A stretch of DNA of 64,000 bases from Voacanga thouarsii. Taxonomy: Eukaryota; Streptophyta; Magnoliopsida; Gentianales; Apocynaceae. The translations under genes were made by a program, and so were the position numbers. Where the stretch lies: positions 3,201,228 through 3,265,227 of the forward strand of contig JANUWF010003367.1 of assembly GCA_026120185.1 (NCBI GenBank). The letters are read 5' to 3'. Numbering within the stretch: the first letter of the stretch is position 1; each line of letters begins with the position of its first letter. The notes below the pieces were generated by a model that did no database searches, was not told where the DNA came from, and saw only the letters and a list, made by a program, of their open reading frames with translations. Positions 15,881-28,683 of this stretch are shown here, in pieces.

Positions 15881-18800
15881 CTCTCAATCTAATATCCCTT
15901 TATATACTATGTAAAAGACGTAGAAAATTTTGTATTTGGGGCCAGCCACTGACTGATTTGAAGTGGTGTGAACGTGAACGTGACAGCGTACAAAAATATC
16001 AAACTCTCACCTCTCCTTTTAGATTCTATATTCCATTTTGTAGGTAAGACGCCTCAGAGGAGAGGGGTAAAGAGGGGGCGGTTGCGTAGGAGAGAGGAGA
16101 GAGAAGAGAAATCTGCTTCCAAAAGACGCGTTGATGTCTCTCCTATTTTGGACTAATCCAAAGATTTATTATTAATACTAGGGTGGTGGAATAAACAAAT
16201 CAGCAGACTCGGATCCAAAATGGATATGGGCCAGTATTTTGGATCTTTCTATTTATTTTTTATTTTTTATACACGTAATTGACACGCAATAAAAATTTAA
16301 ATCCAATCCATAATATTAACAAAACTTCTTACAAATTCAATGATGACTTTATTATTAACCTAATTATACAAAAATTTTCAAATTTATTTTGCATGTAATT
16401 CAAAATCATTATACTTTATTAAAAAAGAAAAAATAAATAAATAATTCTCGATGAGTATCAATGCAATGCCACTTGGAAGAGAGATGTTTATTATACAAAA
16501 TATAAAAATTTTTAAATGGACAGAATCTACGAGTATAATTAAGAAGAAAATTTTTTAAATTTTAAAAATAAATTTAAAATTTTAGACCGTAGTTATATCC
16601 TTTTAATTTTGTCATTTCACTATACTTCTCGATCTGATAAAGAATGATTTACAAAATGAACTACAATTTTAGTTTAAATTAACTAATTATTATGATATAT
16701 ACTATACATTTTATCTGCATCCTAATAATTAATTAAGAATTAGTACTCATCAAAGTGATTGACTAGCAATTCAAAAAGTACAAACTTTTGAAAAATTTGA
16801 ATTTCTTCTACAAGCATAAAAGAAAAGTTAATATTAATGAGGGGAAAGATAGGGAAGATGCACCATTAGAAGTGCATTAATATTTTATTAGGAGCGCTAA
16901 TGATGATTAAGGGACGATATTATTGTAGTAAAAAGAAATTGAAAAAAAGTGAAGAATGGAATAAAGGGAAAAGTACAATATAAAATGATAGGGCACTCAA
17001 TTAGGGTTTCCTTTTTTAAAATGGGGTTGAGTTTGGGGAGTGGATGGGGAAAATGGGGATGCTCAATGCTGTCAGAGTTTCAGAATTTCTATGCAGACTG
17101 TTGTTTTTTGGTTCGGTCTATATAGCTTTCTTTAGGCCTATAAAGTTTAGGTATTTTACATGATTACCATTTTCTTTTATATTTATAAAAAAATTAACCT
17201 ATTTAATTTCTAAAATTTAAAATTTATAATATTTTCATTATTAATAATTTTTTATTATTATAATTTCTAAAAAATTATAACTTATCAATTAATTTATAAT
17301 TTTCTTTTTCAATATAAATTTCACCTAAAAGAAGTTATCTCTATTGTGCCTAATTTTTTAAAGAAAAACTAAATATATTAATTAATTACGAGTAATATAA
17401 TTTTTTTTATTGAAATTTATATCGAAGAAAGAAATTAAGGAACATTTGATATTTTATAATCTGATTAAAAATTATAACAGTTGATGAAAATATTATAAAT
17501 TTTAAATTTTAAAAATTAAACAAGTTAATTTTTTTTTAAAAAAATCTTTTTTTTTTTTTTTGCATTCGGTGGCATGTGACCGTTGGTCTTCATTTAACGT
17601 TATTTTTTCCTAATTAGCTGCCCCAAAGTCCGAACCCAACCAAAAAAAAAAAAAAAGTCTAAAGTCAAAAGTGAATATGACATATACCAAGCAAAGATTT
17701 TGGTATTTTAAAATAATTATAATTTAATAATTTTCATTTTTCAGTAATAGAAATGTACTCATAATTTCATTCCATGTGAGCTTTTGTATTTGTCTCATAT
17801 ATTTTATAATTTTTTAATTATATTCAAATAAATTTATTTCAAAATAATTATTATAATATTTTTAATTGACTTAAATAGTTAGTGTTAGAAATTTCACACT
17901 GACATCTCAAATTCAAACTTTTCTTAATACATCAAGCTTGTACATACTTTTAAATAACACGAATTCTCTTATTAATAACAAAATTTAAAAAATCCGAATA
18001 CATAGAAAGAATTTATTTAAAATAATAAAATCATTATAATTTGACGGCTCTCTTAATAATATAATAATATTTGCAAGATATGTGACAATTGATGACAACT
18101 CATTTATGCATATGGATCTTATTAAGCAAGTGGAATGTCAACTTTAGAGCCTTTTATTTATTCCACCCCAAAAAAAAAAAACTTGAAAAAACGTTTTTAT
18201 TTACTTTTCAAAATAAACACTGATGTTAGGTGGTGGACGTGAAATATTTAATTAAATGGTTTGACACGACTAATTTTAACATGCAATTTTTTCCTTTTTT
18301 AATTAGAGGAAAAAATATAATTAAATGAACTTTTAATGTTTCGTAAAAATATTTTTTATTAATTAAATTATTGTCTTAAAGTGTATTTAAATTAAATTTC
18401 TATTTAAAAATTTTAATAAAAATATAATTTTAAATTTTATAAAAAAATATACAGACTCAACTATTAATATTCTAATGTATTTGTAATAAATAACAAAATT
18501 CTCAATATTTTACAATTAATAGTAATTTTATTTTTCTTTAAAATTAAAAAAAAATTGTATTCGAAGAATACAGATCCAAATATACCTAACTTTTTTTTTT
18601 ATTTTTTATATACACACTTTGTTGTAATTGATTTGGAAGACAATAAACTTGTCATGCTTCAACTAACCGGTTAAACAGAGAAAAGTAAGGATTGCATGAA
18701 AATCAATTGAGAATTATTCTCACTCTAAATTATTGCAATATTTTAACCCTTGTTCTTTTTCTTTCATAAAGCTTAACTATATATACTAGAAAAATACCAT

Positions 18801-18949
18801 ATTGGTTTTTGTATTCGAATTTAAATATAATTTAACATAAAAATTTATAAGACATTATTTATTTTCGAATTAAGATCTTAATATTAATAATCTTATCGAT
18901 GAATAATGATGAATGTTTAAGAAATAATTTTTCTTTATTAAAATAAATA

Positions 18950-19105
18950 TTATTAATTTTCAAAACTATTTTTTCTTCTGATTTCTTAAAAATTTTCATT
19001 AATAAAAAGCTATTATATTTTTAATATGGGTATAAGATGAACTTTATTTAAATTATTATTTTTAATCTGTGTGCAAAGAGTTTTATAAATAAATATTTTG
19101 AAATG
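18950..19105. repeat. Partial copy of the 59.6-59.9 kb MITE-like repeat
   Basis: The phrase running from TTTCTTAAAAATTTTCA through TTTTTAATATGGGTA to AATCTGTGTGCAAAGAG matches, with scattered differences, the right half of the repeat at 59612-59930. The left half is poorly preserved. This shows a dispersed family with at least two members in the window. Confidence 0.6.
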
Positions 19106-19584
19106 GAGAATAAAATATATATAAAATAATAAAAAATTAAAATGAAAATGAAAATAAGTATTCAAATAATATGGTTAGAAAGCAAGAATGATAATTAATT
19201 ATGAAAATTTGGGGATGCACGTTTGATTCAAAATTCCAGGAATCAGTCAATGATGACTACTAAATGAAAACGAAATCAAATCAAATGATGATTTCATCAA
19301 AATTCCAAGCCGATTGACGCCAAACAATTGCTAATCTGTCAATTATTGCGCAAAGCTGGGACAAGGCGAGGAAGCCATGTGCACGTTTTGTTTTCTAAGT
19401 TCATTCCTGCACCAACCACCCTTGCTTTGCTTTGCTGCCTAATTTCCTTTTTTGTCCCCAACCATGCCCCCCCCCCTCCCCACTTTTTTTTTTTTTTTTT
19501 TTTGAAAACAGGTTGACATCCACACTGTGTAAGAAAGTGTAGATAAATCATAATGGCCATACTAGTTTAGAATTTGTTAAAAGT

Positions 19585-19905
19585 TACGTCCCTTTTTATC
19601 TGTTTATTTTAATTGATTTATAAATTTTAAAAAAAATAAAAATTTTTAATTAATCAATTAATATTTTTTATTTTGTTTTCAAAGAACTTCTCTTTTTATT
19701 AAAGAGTAATCAAATTTCAAAATTTTAAGTGTTGTAAGTATATTTAATTTACTTTCATTTTTCACTACAAGTGCATAATATTCATTGTATTAAAGAGAGA
19801 TATTCGTGAAAAATAGCAATTAATATAGTATTAGTTTGCTAATGAGACAGATAAATTAAGACAAAAATTTTAGTTAAAATAGATAGATAAAAAGGAATCG
19901 AGGAA
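19585..19905. mobile_element. MITE-like inverted-repeat element
   Basis: The left end CGTCCCTTTTTATCTGTTTA and the inverse of the right end (TCGATTCCTTTTTATCTATC) form imperfect terminal inverted repeats about 28 bp long around an AT-rich, non-coding core. The target-site duplication is not clear. The family is not assigned. Confidence 0.5.
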
Positions 19906-20197
19906 ATATTATATTATAAATTATATATATTTTTGTTTTAAAAGGATGAACTTTCATTTCAGACATTTTTGGAAGCAAAAGTTATTTTCTTGTTATACAT
20001 TAATAAAATGAAATGTAAATTATACAAAAACAATTATCATTCAATAAAATTATTTTTAATTAATTAAATTATCACTTTTATCATTTAATCTTCAATTCTT
20101 GACAATGACATAGCTAAGAGGGGGTAGGGAGTGGCATCGACCCCTCAAAATTTTTATATTTTTTATTATAATCTTTTTAAATTTTATCTTTCGTCTC

Positions 20198-20203
<6 letters not shown>

Positions 20204-20257
<54 letters not shown>
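20204..20257. repeat. (AT)n microsatellite
   Basis: About 27 uninterrupted AT units in intergenic DNA. Confidence 0.98.
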
Positions 20258-20260
<3 letters not shown>

Positions 20261-22064
20261 GATATCTCTAATTCTTTACATTTAGTTCCGCCCCTGATTC
20301 CTGACCCTTTGTTTACTTACACGCAGAATAAGTTTTGGACTTGCAATAATTGCATACAATGGAGTCGCCTTTTACTTATCTTTCCATTACTAGCTGTTCC
20401 ACCATGCTTGCACTTATGGACCTCTTTTGATTGTAGTAATCATGGTTTTTTATGCATGCATTTTGCTTTTTTAAACATTACAAACACAAATGTCACCCTT
20501 TCATTTCATTTGATGATCCTCTTTTCAAAATTTTTCTGCCCTTTTTCTCCTATTATTGGTTACTAATCTCCATATTTCTTTGGTGATCATTGGGATTTTG
20601 GAATTCTTTGGATGAATTGAAAGCTTGGTGGTGAAAAATATTGGTGTGGGCCGGTGCATGCCCTTCATCATATGGTTTCTTTGACTATTAGGGCATCTTC
20701 CAAGTTTGAGCTACTTTGATAGTCTATTTGGTTACTATCAATTTTATTAGGTTTGATTTTGAAGCTTCTTCTAGATACTAGATTTATGTATGAAAACTTT
20801 CACAACATATATATATTGGCTAATTTTGATTTCAATACTTTTATTTTTTTTCAATAAAAAAGTGAGTTATAGTTCGATTCTTATCAGAATGATAAATTTT
20901 GATTTTATTTTTTTTCTCTATAAACAAATGAGTCATAAATTACGAGACTAACACTATAGTTGGCAGCGCAAACTCACTATAGTATCTCTCTTCTAGACAA
21001 AATAAGCTGTTCAATGATATTATATCTATGTATATTAAAAGTAAAAATTATGACTCAAACTTCTTGAACTACATCTGATAATTTTGATTTCAATACTCAT
21101 TAAACTATGTAAGCTATTTATAATTTAAATTTTTTAATCAAAATATGATTTTTTTTTAATACAGTGAAGGAAAAAATATATATCCAACTAAAAACCTAAG
21201 AAGAGTTTTAGTAACAGCATTGTTTATATTCATAACATTCCCAAGATATTCCTCCCAAAAAAAAAACTCAAGATATTTCCTTCTAATGAGGCCCAATGGG
21301 CTTTGAGTTCCATATCTGGGCTTTGCCATCTTTAGAAAGGTCCAGAAATTTTTTGTTGGATAATGGGCGTAGCGGGTCTAGAAAATGTGCCTCATTTTGG
21401 TTACACAATTGGAAAAAAAAATTATACATAGGCATATAAGGTACAATGAAAACTTGCACCTTCTTCAAAGTCATAATATAGATTTTAGTTCAATATATAT
21501 GGGTAAATTTTAGCATTTTCACACCATATAAGGTCTGTTATTTATTTATTTGGTTATTTATTTTTGAAATATTAAAAAAATCTTAAGATTTTTATTAGAT
21601 AATAGGTGTGTCAAATTAAAATATTTATCTCATTCTTTTTTATAAATACTTAAATTATACATTATAAAAATCTCGTTATGATTCTGAAGTTTAATCTCGA
21701 CTAATCAAGATTAATAGCCCCTCATTTCCAGTGGCTTAAAGTTAAACCTATCAAAACCATAGAAAGCATATGCCAAAAACGTTCTTCTTTTGATCACCCA
21801 AACTCCTGGAAAAAAAAAAAAACCCCAAACACCACAATCAACATAGGAAAAACCTCCCTCCTCCGTCGTTTTCATCTTCGATTCTCATCTTCTTCCTTCA
21901 TTTTCTTTGTTCCAAATGTGTTCATCTCCTGTGAAGGAGCATTCTGCCTTGAGTTATTGATTTTCTTATCTCTGCTCTAACTTTGTCCTTGACCTTAATC
22001 CTTTTGCCATTTTTTTCTTTTGTATTTCTTCTAATTCATACATTATTTTTAATTTTTCTAAGCC

Positions 22065-22911
22065 ATGCCCAATGATGGCAACAGTATAGATTTAATAAAC
22101 AAATCAGCTCAAGAAGACAATGTTATAGATTCGACAAATATACAATCTAAAGAGGCAGCAGATTCAACGTTTGTAACTCAGAATGATGATACTACAAATG
22201 CATCATCATCACCGCCATCGCTACCACCCTCGTCACCGTCGTCACCAACATCGTTGGCACGATCATCACCCGGACCGGCACGACGGCCAATGCGTGTGCG
22301 CTCATCAGCATTACATATAGCACCACGTCCTCCTCTTCCTCCTCCCATCCCTTATGGACCCTTCTTGATGCCAGCAGGTTTTGTCCCTCCATTTTATAAC
22401 CAGCCATTTATGATGCCAGCACCTCCTCATTTCCAGTTTGGCCCATACGGACAACCTTTCGCTCCTTATAGTTATCCAATGATCCCTCCTAACCCCTGGG
22501 CAACTGGCCCTTTTGATTGTTTCTCTGATACCAAGAACTGTAAGCTCCATTTATTCATCAGCACCAAACTTTTCTGTCTCAAGTCCTGGTAATTTCAAGG
22601 GTTCTTTGGTAATTAACAGATATAGAATTCTTACCTTGCAGGTTGCTTAACATTTTGTTGTCCATGTGTTACCTTCGGCCAAATTGCAGAGATCTTGAAC
22701 GAAGGACATACACGTAAGTCTTGCAGCAGATGAAGAGGTTAAACATACAACCTCGTGTAGTGATTATCTCTATTCTATAAAATGACAAATTTTAATATTT
22801 CATTTGAATTTGAACATTCATATTTTTATGATAATGTAAGTTAAAATAAAATATTTAAATTTAAACGGAATGAATATATAAAAAGTCGAAGTATTTTGTA
22901 ATTTTTACATT

Positions 22912-22956
<45 letters not shown>

Positions 22957-23673
22957 TGAGCATAATCTTACAAATTATTATTTTAGAAATTAGATGAGTT
23001 TGGACTCCTTTCATGCCAATGTTATTTGCGAATAAAGCTAGGGAAGTTAAAATGAAGATTGTTATTTATTCGTTTTGTATTTTATATCTATTTTTTATAC
23101 TTTACTCATCTAGAGTTTAAGGTGTGTTAACTCTCGATTACTTTAAATCTTATTATTAATCTATGTAACTTGTTTTATTGTGAATAACCCCTCCCCCCTC
23201 CCCCCTCCCCCGGCCCGGGCAAAAAAAAAAAGTCCATATGATGTATATTTGTAACGCAGCTTGGTGGGAACATGCTGCGGTTTACCTTATTCTGGACTCT
23301 ATCACGTTTTCTGTTGGGACATTCTTGTGTGCATGGCCCTATCGTGTTAAAATGAGAACTAAGTACTGGTTAAGAGGCAAGCTGTTATGGGACTTCATCT
23401 TCACTTTCTTCTGCACCAGAGCTTCCCTTTGTCAGCAATACCGCCAGCTTTCTCTTGTGGGTCTCGACGTGCCAATGGGTATAATTCTAAATTCACATCC
23501 CTCTAGGCCTCTGGATTCTGAACCTAATGCTGATTGGTTTTTGCTGGTTTTGTTATGGATTAGGATGGGGAGCAAACAGGGAGAAAATGAGACTAAAGGC
23601 ACTGAAGAACATATACCAAATGCAGAACCGTCAAGTTACACCACCCACTGTGGAACAAGGGATGTACAGATGA
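22065..23673 (+). CDS. PLAC8 (Cys-rich) family protein with proline-rich N-terminus
   Basis: Member of the plant PLAC8 family (cell-number-regulator / plant-cadmium-resistance type), usually small plasma-membrane proteins. Predicted exons are 22065-22539, 22642-22713, 23260-23478 and 23564-23673, all GT-AG, giving 291 aa. Residues 1 to about 45 are Ser/Thr/Asn-rich, about 48-150 are Pro-rich, and the PLAC8 core starts at residue 159 with CCLTFCCPCVTFGQIAEIL. A hydrophobic segment follows (AAVYLILDSITFSVGTFLC), then RVKMRTKYWLRG. The second Cys block, FFCTRASLCQQYRQL, ends as VGLDVPMGWGANREK. The last 15 residues (VTPPTVEQGMYR) match the family's PP..E.GM.R ending. The usual second motif has an extra Cys (FFC..CALCQEYREL), which is replaced here by Ser. 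Function is inferred from family only; metal transport and organ-size roles are both known in relatives. Confidence 0.85.
22914..22952. repeat. (AT)n microsatellite in PLAC8 intron 2
   Basis: A near-perfect AT repeat within the 546-bp second intron. Confidence 0.95.
23188..23220. repeat. C-tract cluster in PLAC8 intron 2
   Basis: Four runs of four to six C separated by single T (CCCCTCCCCCCTCCCCCCTC and onward), followed by CGGCCCGGGC. The run ends about 40 bases before the exon 3 acceptor. The minus strand has the G-run pattern of a potential G-quadruplex. Confidence 0.85.
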
Positions 23674-24397
23674 TTCTTGAAGCTTTGATAATTAAGAACA
23701 TTCTTCAAGAAACGATCCCCTAAGAACATGTTCGGAAGACACAGTCTGCTACAAAGTTGGAGTAATTCTTGGAAAAAAGAGAGTCTGGAATATTTGCTTT
23801 TGATCACAGTGAGCAAAGACAAGTTAGATAAGTGATTAAGTGTTGAGAAAAGATCACAGATTATTCAAGCTATTAATTTCGTGCCTTTGCTCCCTTTTTT
23901 GTGTTGGATTTTTCCTTTTCTGGGAGGGATGGGGCGACTCGTGTCTAAGATTAGAGGTGTTCATGGGATTGGAGAATAACTAAATTTAAAATAATTGGAA
24001 TTGAAAAAAATCGTTGATTTTTTACTTTATTCGAATCAAACTGTCTCGAAATTTTTTATGTAATATCTGTACCAAGAACCAGTCCGAACCGTATGAAAAT
24101 CATTCCAAATCGTTTTGAACTGTACCGAACCAAAGAATCGAAATTAGAACCGAATATATAGAGTCATATAGACATATATATATTATATTTAAAAAGATAG
24201 ATAAGATATTCTATTTTTTTTTCGAATGAGCAAAATATTAGAAGTAATGGAATCAATTCAAATTTTTTCTTAATGATAAAAAAATTAAGATTTATGACTA
24301 ATATTATTAAAATTTATTATCTTATATTTATTTTTTTCAAAAATATCATGAATTTATTTTAATAGTATTTCTTTTTTTTATGTAACTATGTTTAAAG

Positions 24398-24435
<38 letters not shown>

Positions 24436-25980
24436 TCTATATATTTTAAAATATAATAATTGATTATAATTCAAGAATATAATTAGTATAACTATATAAG
24501 AAAGAATGAATGATACAAAATAATATTTACAAAATATTTTTATACTATGTGCATATAAAAAATTAAGCTTTAAATTACAATTTTATTGAACAAAATTAAA
24601 TTCATCATCTTTATTGGATTTTGTTTATTTTCTAAAGAGCACACATCTTGTCCTCCAACACCATAAGAAGTTTGCTTATTTTCTCTTGGATTGTTCCTAT
24701 CTCTTTATTGGATTTTGCTTTGTGTTTTCAACTAATTTTTGCTTAGACTTCTGGTGCAATCCAAACTTAAAAGAGAACTAATATAATACGTTTTTTCTTA
24801 AAAAAACTTTTAAAAAAAATCAATTGTATTGGAGAATTAATTGAATTTTGATTGCATATCAATCACCCTTAATTTAAAGAGAGCTCGTTTTTTCGTTTGA
24901 GGACCATTCCACTTACTACTTCATCCTTGAATAAATCTTGCAGATGAACTAAAACAATAATTTTCAGAGATCCCGTGGGCTTGAAAAAGGTAGAATAATG
25001 AAGGAAGAAAAACAACAATGCAAAAATCAAATTTTTAAAGAAATCTAAATATCACTCGCTTCGTTCAAAATTGAATCTTTCAATTTGGTTTAATATTAAT
25101 ATTTAAGAGATTATTTAATCATATATAAATTACAAATGATCAAATCACTTATTTACTCTTACTAATTAAGGAAATAAGGGGTGTAACTCATGTATTAGTG
25201 AACCCATATCTATCAAAGTAAGATATTTAGTTGAAAGAGTTTAAATGAAAATATGTATATTAATATTGGGCCACTTGGCTTGGTCTATGATACCTTTAAG
25301 TCTGTTTGGATTGAAAGAAATTAAAGGATGGGAGAGGAGTAGGGCAGGAAGGAAATTAATAATAAGTAAAGTTGAGGGGTAAAGTCATATGGGTTTGACA
25401 CCTCAATAGATTTAGGTAAAATAGGTGGTTTTTTATTGACGTGGTGATGGGTGGACCAGAGAAGTTTTTGTGAAGTTGTTTGTAGTGTTCCTTTAGGTTT
25501 CTTCTTAGGTCTGTTAACTAGGTATGAATTTGGGTTTCAGGATTTGAACTTGATTCATAAGTTTCATACGGTTTTCTTTTGGTGTGTGAATAAAGATTGT
25601 TTCTTATTGTCATTAGAAGAGATGTTTTATGAGATTGAAATCTGATATTTATAGGAGTTTGGTTCCTCTGTTTCATTTGTTGGGATTTAATGCCGAAGAT
25701 TCTTGATTTTGTTGCTTTGAATTCCTTGCATTGGTTGGGATTTATCGTCGAACCTTCTTTGTTTTGTTGCTTCGAATTCATCGCTTCGAATTCATTGCCG
25801 AAGTATTCAAATCGATCCGCATCCCCAAGATGCGATTTAATGCTTGGGCTCTAATGTATAGGTCTTTAATCATAGTAGATCTTTCTGTTCTCACTTCCTC
25901 TGAATCTTCTATACTATTTCAACTACATTACTGCAGCTGTAACAATTACAATTATTGTATGAAAATAGAGAATTTTGTTT
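23674..25980. other. Intergenic DNA with possible hAT-end relic
   Basis: No supported gene. The phrase AGAGGTGTTCATGGGATTGG at 23953 is followed by a run of 'gaacc.aaccg' words (24060-24155), which resembles the subterminal part of plant hAT elements. No partner end or transposase was found. An (AT)n tract lies at about 24403-24430. A repeat shared in inverted form with 29.0 kb begins near 25303. Confidence 0.35.
25303..25410 (+). repeat. Inverted-repeat partner of 28985-29093
   Basis: Starting at TCTGTTTGGATTGAAAGAAA the sequence matches, with indels, the reverse complement of 28985-29093: the GGAGAGGAG block, then TTGAGGGxTxAA, then a GTCAT block. The two copies face each other across 3.7 kb that holds two gene fragments. 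Confidence 0.55.
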
Positions 25981-26029
25981 CATTTGAAAGAGAGAGGTTA
26001 GGAGAATGGGTTCGGAATCGTTGGTAGTT

Positions 26030-26237
26030 GTTCCCTCCAACCGAATCAGGGGCTCATCGATTTACCTTCCAGCAGAATCGAGGTGGGGTCGAACCCTTCA
26101 ATTCGGGCGGGAAAATCCCACTGGGCCTAAAAAGGAAGGGCCTAAGGATTGTGGTCACTGGTGGCGCCGGATTCATTGGCAGTCATTTGGTTGATCACTT
26201 GATCCAAAGGGGGATAACTGCATTCATGTATGTGAAT
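26030..26237 (+). pseudogene. UDP-glucuronate decarboxylase (UDP-xylose synthase) 5' fragment
   Basis: One reading frame contains GGKIPLGLKRKGLRIVVTGG followed by AGFIGSHLVDHLIQRG. This is the junction of the stem region with the Rossmann NAD-binding GxxGxxG loop of membrane-type UXS enzymes (UXS1/2/4 type), which make UDP-xylose in the Golgi. Similarity stops after QRG, where the family continues with the second beta strand. No later UXS exon follows. The upstream part of the frame (FPPTESGAHRFTFQQNRG) does not give a clear transmembrane anchor. It is a truncated gene fragment, not a working gene. Its end is close to a duplicated GGGGATAACTGCA motif at about 26209 and 26245. Confidence 0.72.
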
Positions 26238-27220
26238 ATGGTGGGGGGATAACTGCAGTGGTATGAGTTTGATCCCCAATTTATTTGAAACAACTACCAA
26301 AGCTTTAAGTGATCTGTTAAGGATTTAATAACATTAGAACTTCTATCATATGCTCAACCTGTGTCCCGACTTAAGTTTAAGGATTTTTTAAGAAATATTG
26401 TAGCTCTTTTCTTCCTTATGTGGTTCACTTTACTATTGATATTTTTTAGAGGATCTTTTCTATTCAACTAGGACTGCAAATGGGTTGGAATATGCACGAA
26501 ATGTATCTATTGTCATTGTTAACTAACAATATTACCTGTTTGGTTGTTAACATATTTCATTTTCAGTTAATGAAATCCGAAAGGAGATTCAAGTATTATA
26601 GTTAAAATTCCTCTTCTCATAATTTATGTTTGCCAGTGTTATGTGTTGGTTTTCATAGAAATTTATCTGCTTCAAATCGTATTAATTTTTAAGAAGTTTT
26701 TTTACTCTGCCATATTGAGTTGGTTGATTGGCATGGAAGTTTGCATGCTTTTCTTTGTGCATTAGAGTTTCTAATTCCAGTCTGTAAAGTTAACATCTTT
26801 TCAAAACATAATGGTGATGGTAAGTGTTGTTTTGGGGGACAACATGTACTCTGTTTATGTTCTGCAATATGCACTCCGAATGCAATATGTCAAACCTGCA
26901 CTGCTTATCCAGTATTGTTGAAGAATCTAATGCACATTGTTTATTGAGCTATATCCTTTTTTTTTTTTTTTTTTTTGCTCTGTCTTTGGCTTCTAAATTG
27001 TACATTTTTTCCCCCTCTCATGACTTCCACCATTGCTTTTAAATACAGATGAAAGCTCAGGCCATTGTTAACAAGAAGACAGAATTGACATTATAAAAAT
27101 GAACGGTACTAATAGCTAGAATGGAAAATGATCGCAGATTGTTACCTGAGTTTGCTGACATTTAGCTTCTCAAGCTTCCTTATGATCGGCATGACCCACG
27201 GCATTTCTACTACACACACC

Positions 27221-27899
27221 ATAGTTGGAGGACTTGGCAAGACAACTATGGCTCAATTGGTTTATAATGATGAAAAGGTGAGAAATTATTTTAATTTGAA
27301 GATTTGGATTTATGTGTCTAAAGATTTTGATAGAAGGAAGATCATGGTGGACGTAGAATCTGCCACGAAGAAGAAATGCGAACTCCTGGCTATGGATCTA
27401 CTTGGATCTCAACTTTAGGACTCATTGAGTGGGATGAGATTTTTGATTGTTCTGGATGACATATGGAATGAAAACAAAGAAAAATGGGACAAATTGGGTG
27501 ACCTCCTGAAAAAATGTGGTGCAGAAGGAAGCAGAGTTGTTGTCACCACTCGAAGTCATGGAGTTGCTTCAATCATGGGTGCTACTTCTATGTACCATTT
27601 CAAAGAATTGACCAAGGAAGCCTGCTGGGTTTTGTTCAAGCAACAAGCCTTTGGCCCTGAAGAAGAGGATAGGCATCCTACTTTGCTGGTAATAGGGAAA
27701 ATGATTATCAAGAAATGTGGTGGTCTGCCACTAGCAGCAAAAACTCTAGGAAGTCTATTGAGATTCAACAGGGATGAGAAAGATTGGTTCAATGTCGAAG
27801 AAAGTGAACTTTGGAATCACGAAGAATGTCAAAAGAGTGGCATTTTGCCAGCTCTTAGGCTGAGTTACACTAATTTGCCAGTGCATCTTCGGTATGAGT
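27221..27899 (+). pseudogene. NB-ARC (CC-NBS-LRR type) resistance gene fragment
   Basis: The frame carries ordered NB-ARC motifs: P-loop GGLGKTTMAQLVYND, RNBS-A-like FNLKIWIYVSKDFD, kinase-2 FLIVLDDIWNENKEKW, RNBS-B GSRVVVTTRS, RNBS-C FKELTKEACWVLFKQQAF, GLPL CGGLPLAAKTLG, and SYTNLPVHLR. The Trp after kinase-2 Asp-Asp points to the non-TIR class. An in-frame TAG at 27416-27418 interrupts it between RNBS-A and kinase-2. Coding similarity ends at the start of ARC2, before the MHD motif and any LRR. The coiled-coil N-terminus is absent too. Such genes act as intracellular pathogen sensors; this copy cannot. Confidence 0.9.
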
Positions 27900-28683
27900 A
27901 AATTTCTCTACTGGTATGATCATAAAAGCAATTTATGAGCTGCCATTAAATTCCAAACTTCCACCTCCATTTCACAGTAGTTGCCTTTTTTTTTTTTTTG
28001 TGGCTAAGGCCTTTTGCGTTCACTTTTCTCTTCACTCATTGTTATTAACTCTTCACTTGAAGCATAACTGCAATAGATCCAATTTTTATTAAAAGAAGTT
28101 TAGAAATAAATTTTTACTCTTTTAAAATAAATAAGATTTATTACAATTTACCCCTATTAAGTTATGAGTAATAATATTTTAGCACAATAAATTGTAAAAA
28201 AAAAATATCAGACTAACTGTAAGTCAATGACAATATTGATTAATAAAATTTATTTTTTAATCAAATATCTATTTTGCTGAAAATATAATAAATCAAAGTT
28301 ATAAGATCGAGAACATTGGTAATACACCTACTTAAATTATATTTTTTTCTGCTATTTTTTATACCAATGAACATAATGCAAAATGAGTTCACGAAGAAGT
28401 CTCAATCCTTTGGAAGTAGGATTTACGGCGCAATTTGTGTATATAAATTCACGAATAATTGATAATTGAAATTAAAAAGTTTAAAATTTAATAGCAATAG
28501 AATGATTGCGTGTAATTTTTTTTAATAAAAAAATATTAATTTTGCATGTAGAGATTCTTTTGTTATTTATTTTAGTATTAACACAAGTTATACCCCGTAC
28601 ATTCTAAACACAATAAATTTTACTCCCGTGTAACGCACAGTCTATCAACCTAGTGGAAAGAGAAGAGAGAAGACTAATAGTTA

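Larger units (their letters stand above)
16160..21830. other. Long AT-rich intergenic stretch without genes
   Basis: No supported coding region. It contains A/T homopolymers, a MITE-like inverted repeat at 19585-19905, a partial copy of another repeat at about 18950-19105 and the (AT)n tract at 20204-20257. The sequence around the (AT)n tract (gagggggtagggagtggcat ... agttccgcccctg) is a phrase common in plant repeats. Isolated short frames such as 19328-19516 and 20309-20566 show no recognisable similarity. Confidence 0.5.

Noticed and set aside
26006..26194. A 62-codon frame overlapping the UXS fragment
   Set aside because: The other frame (26030-26237) carries the UXS motif. This one is a shadow.
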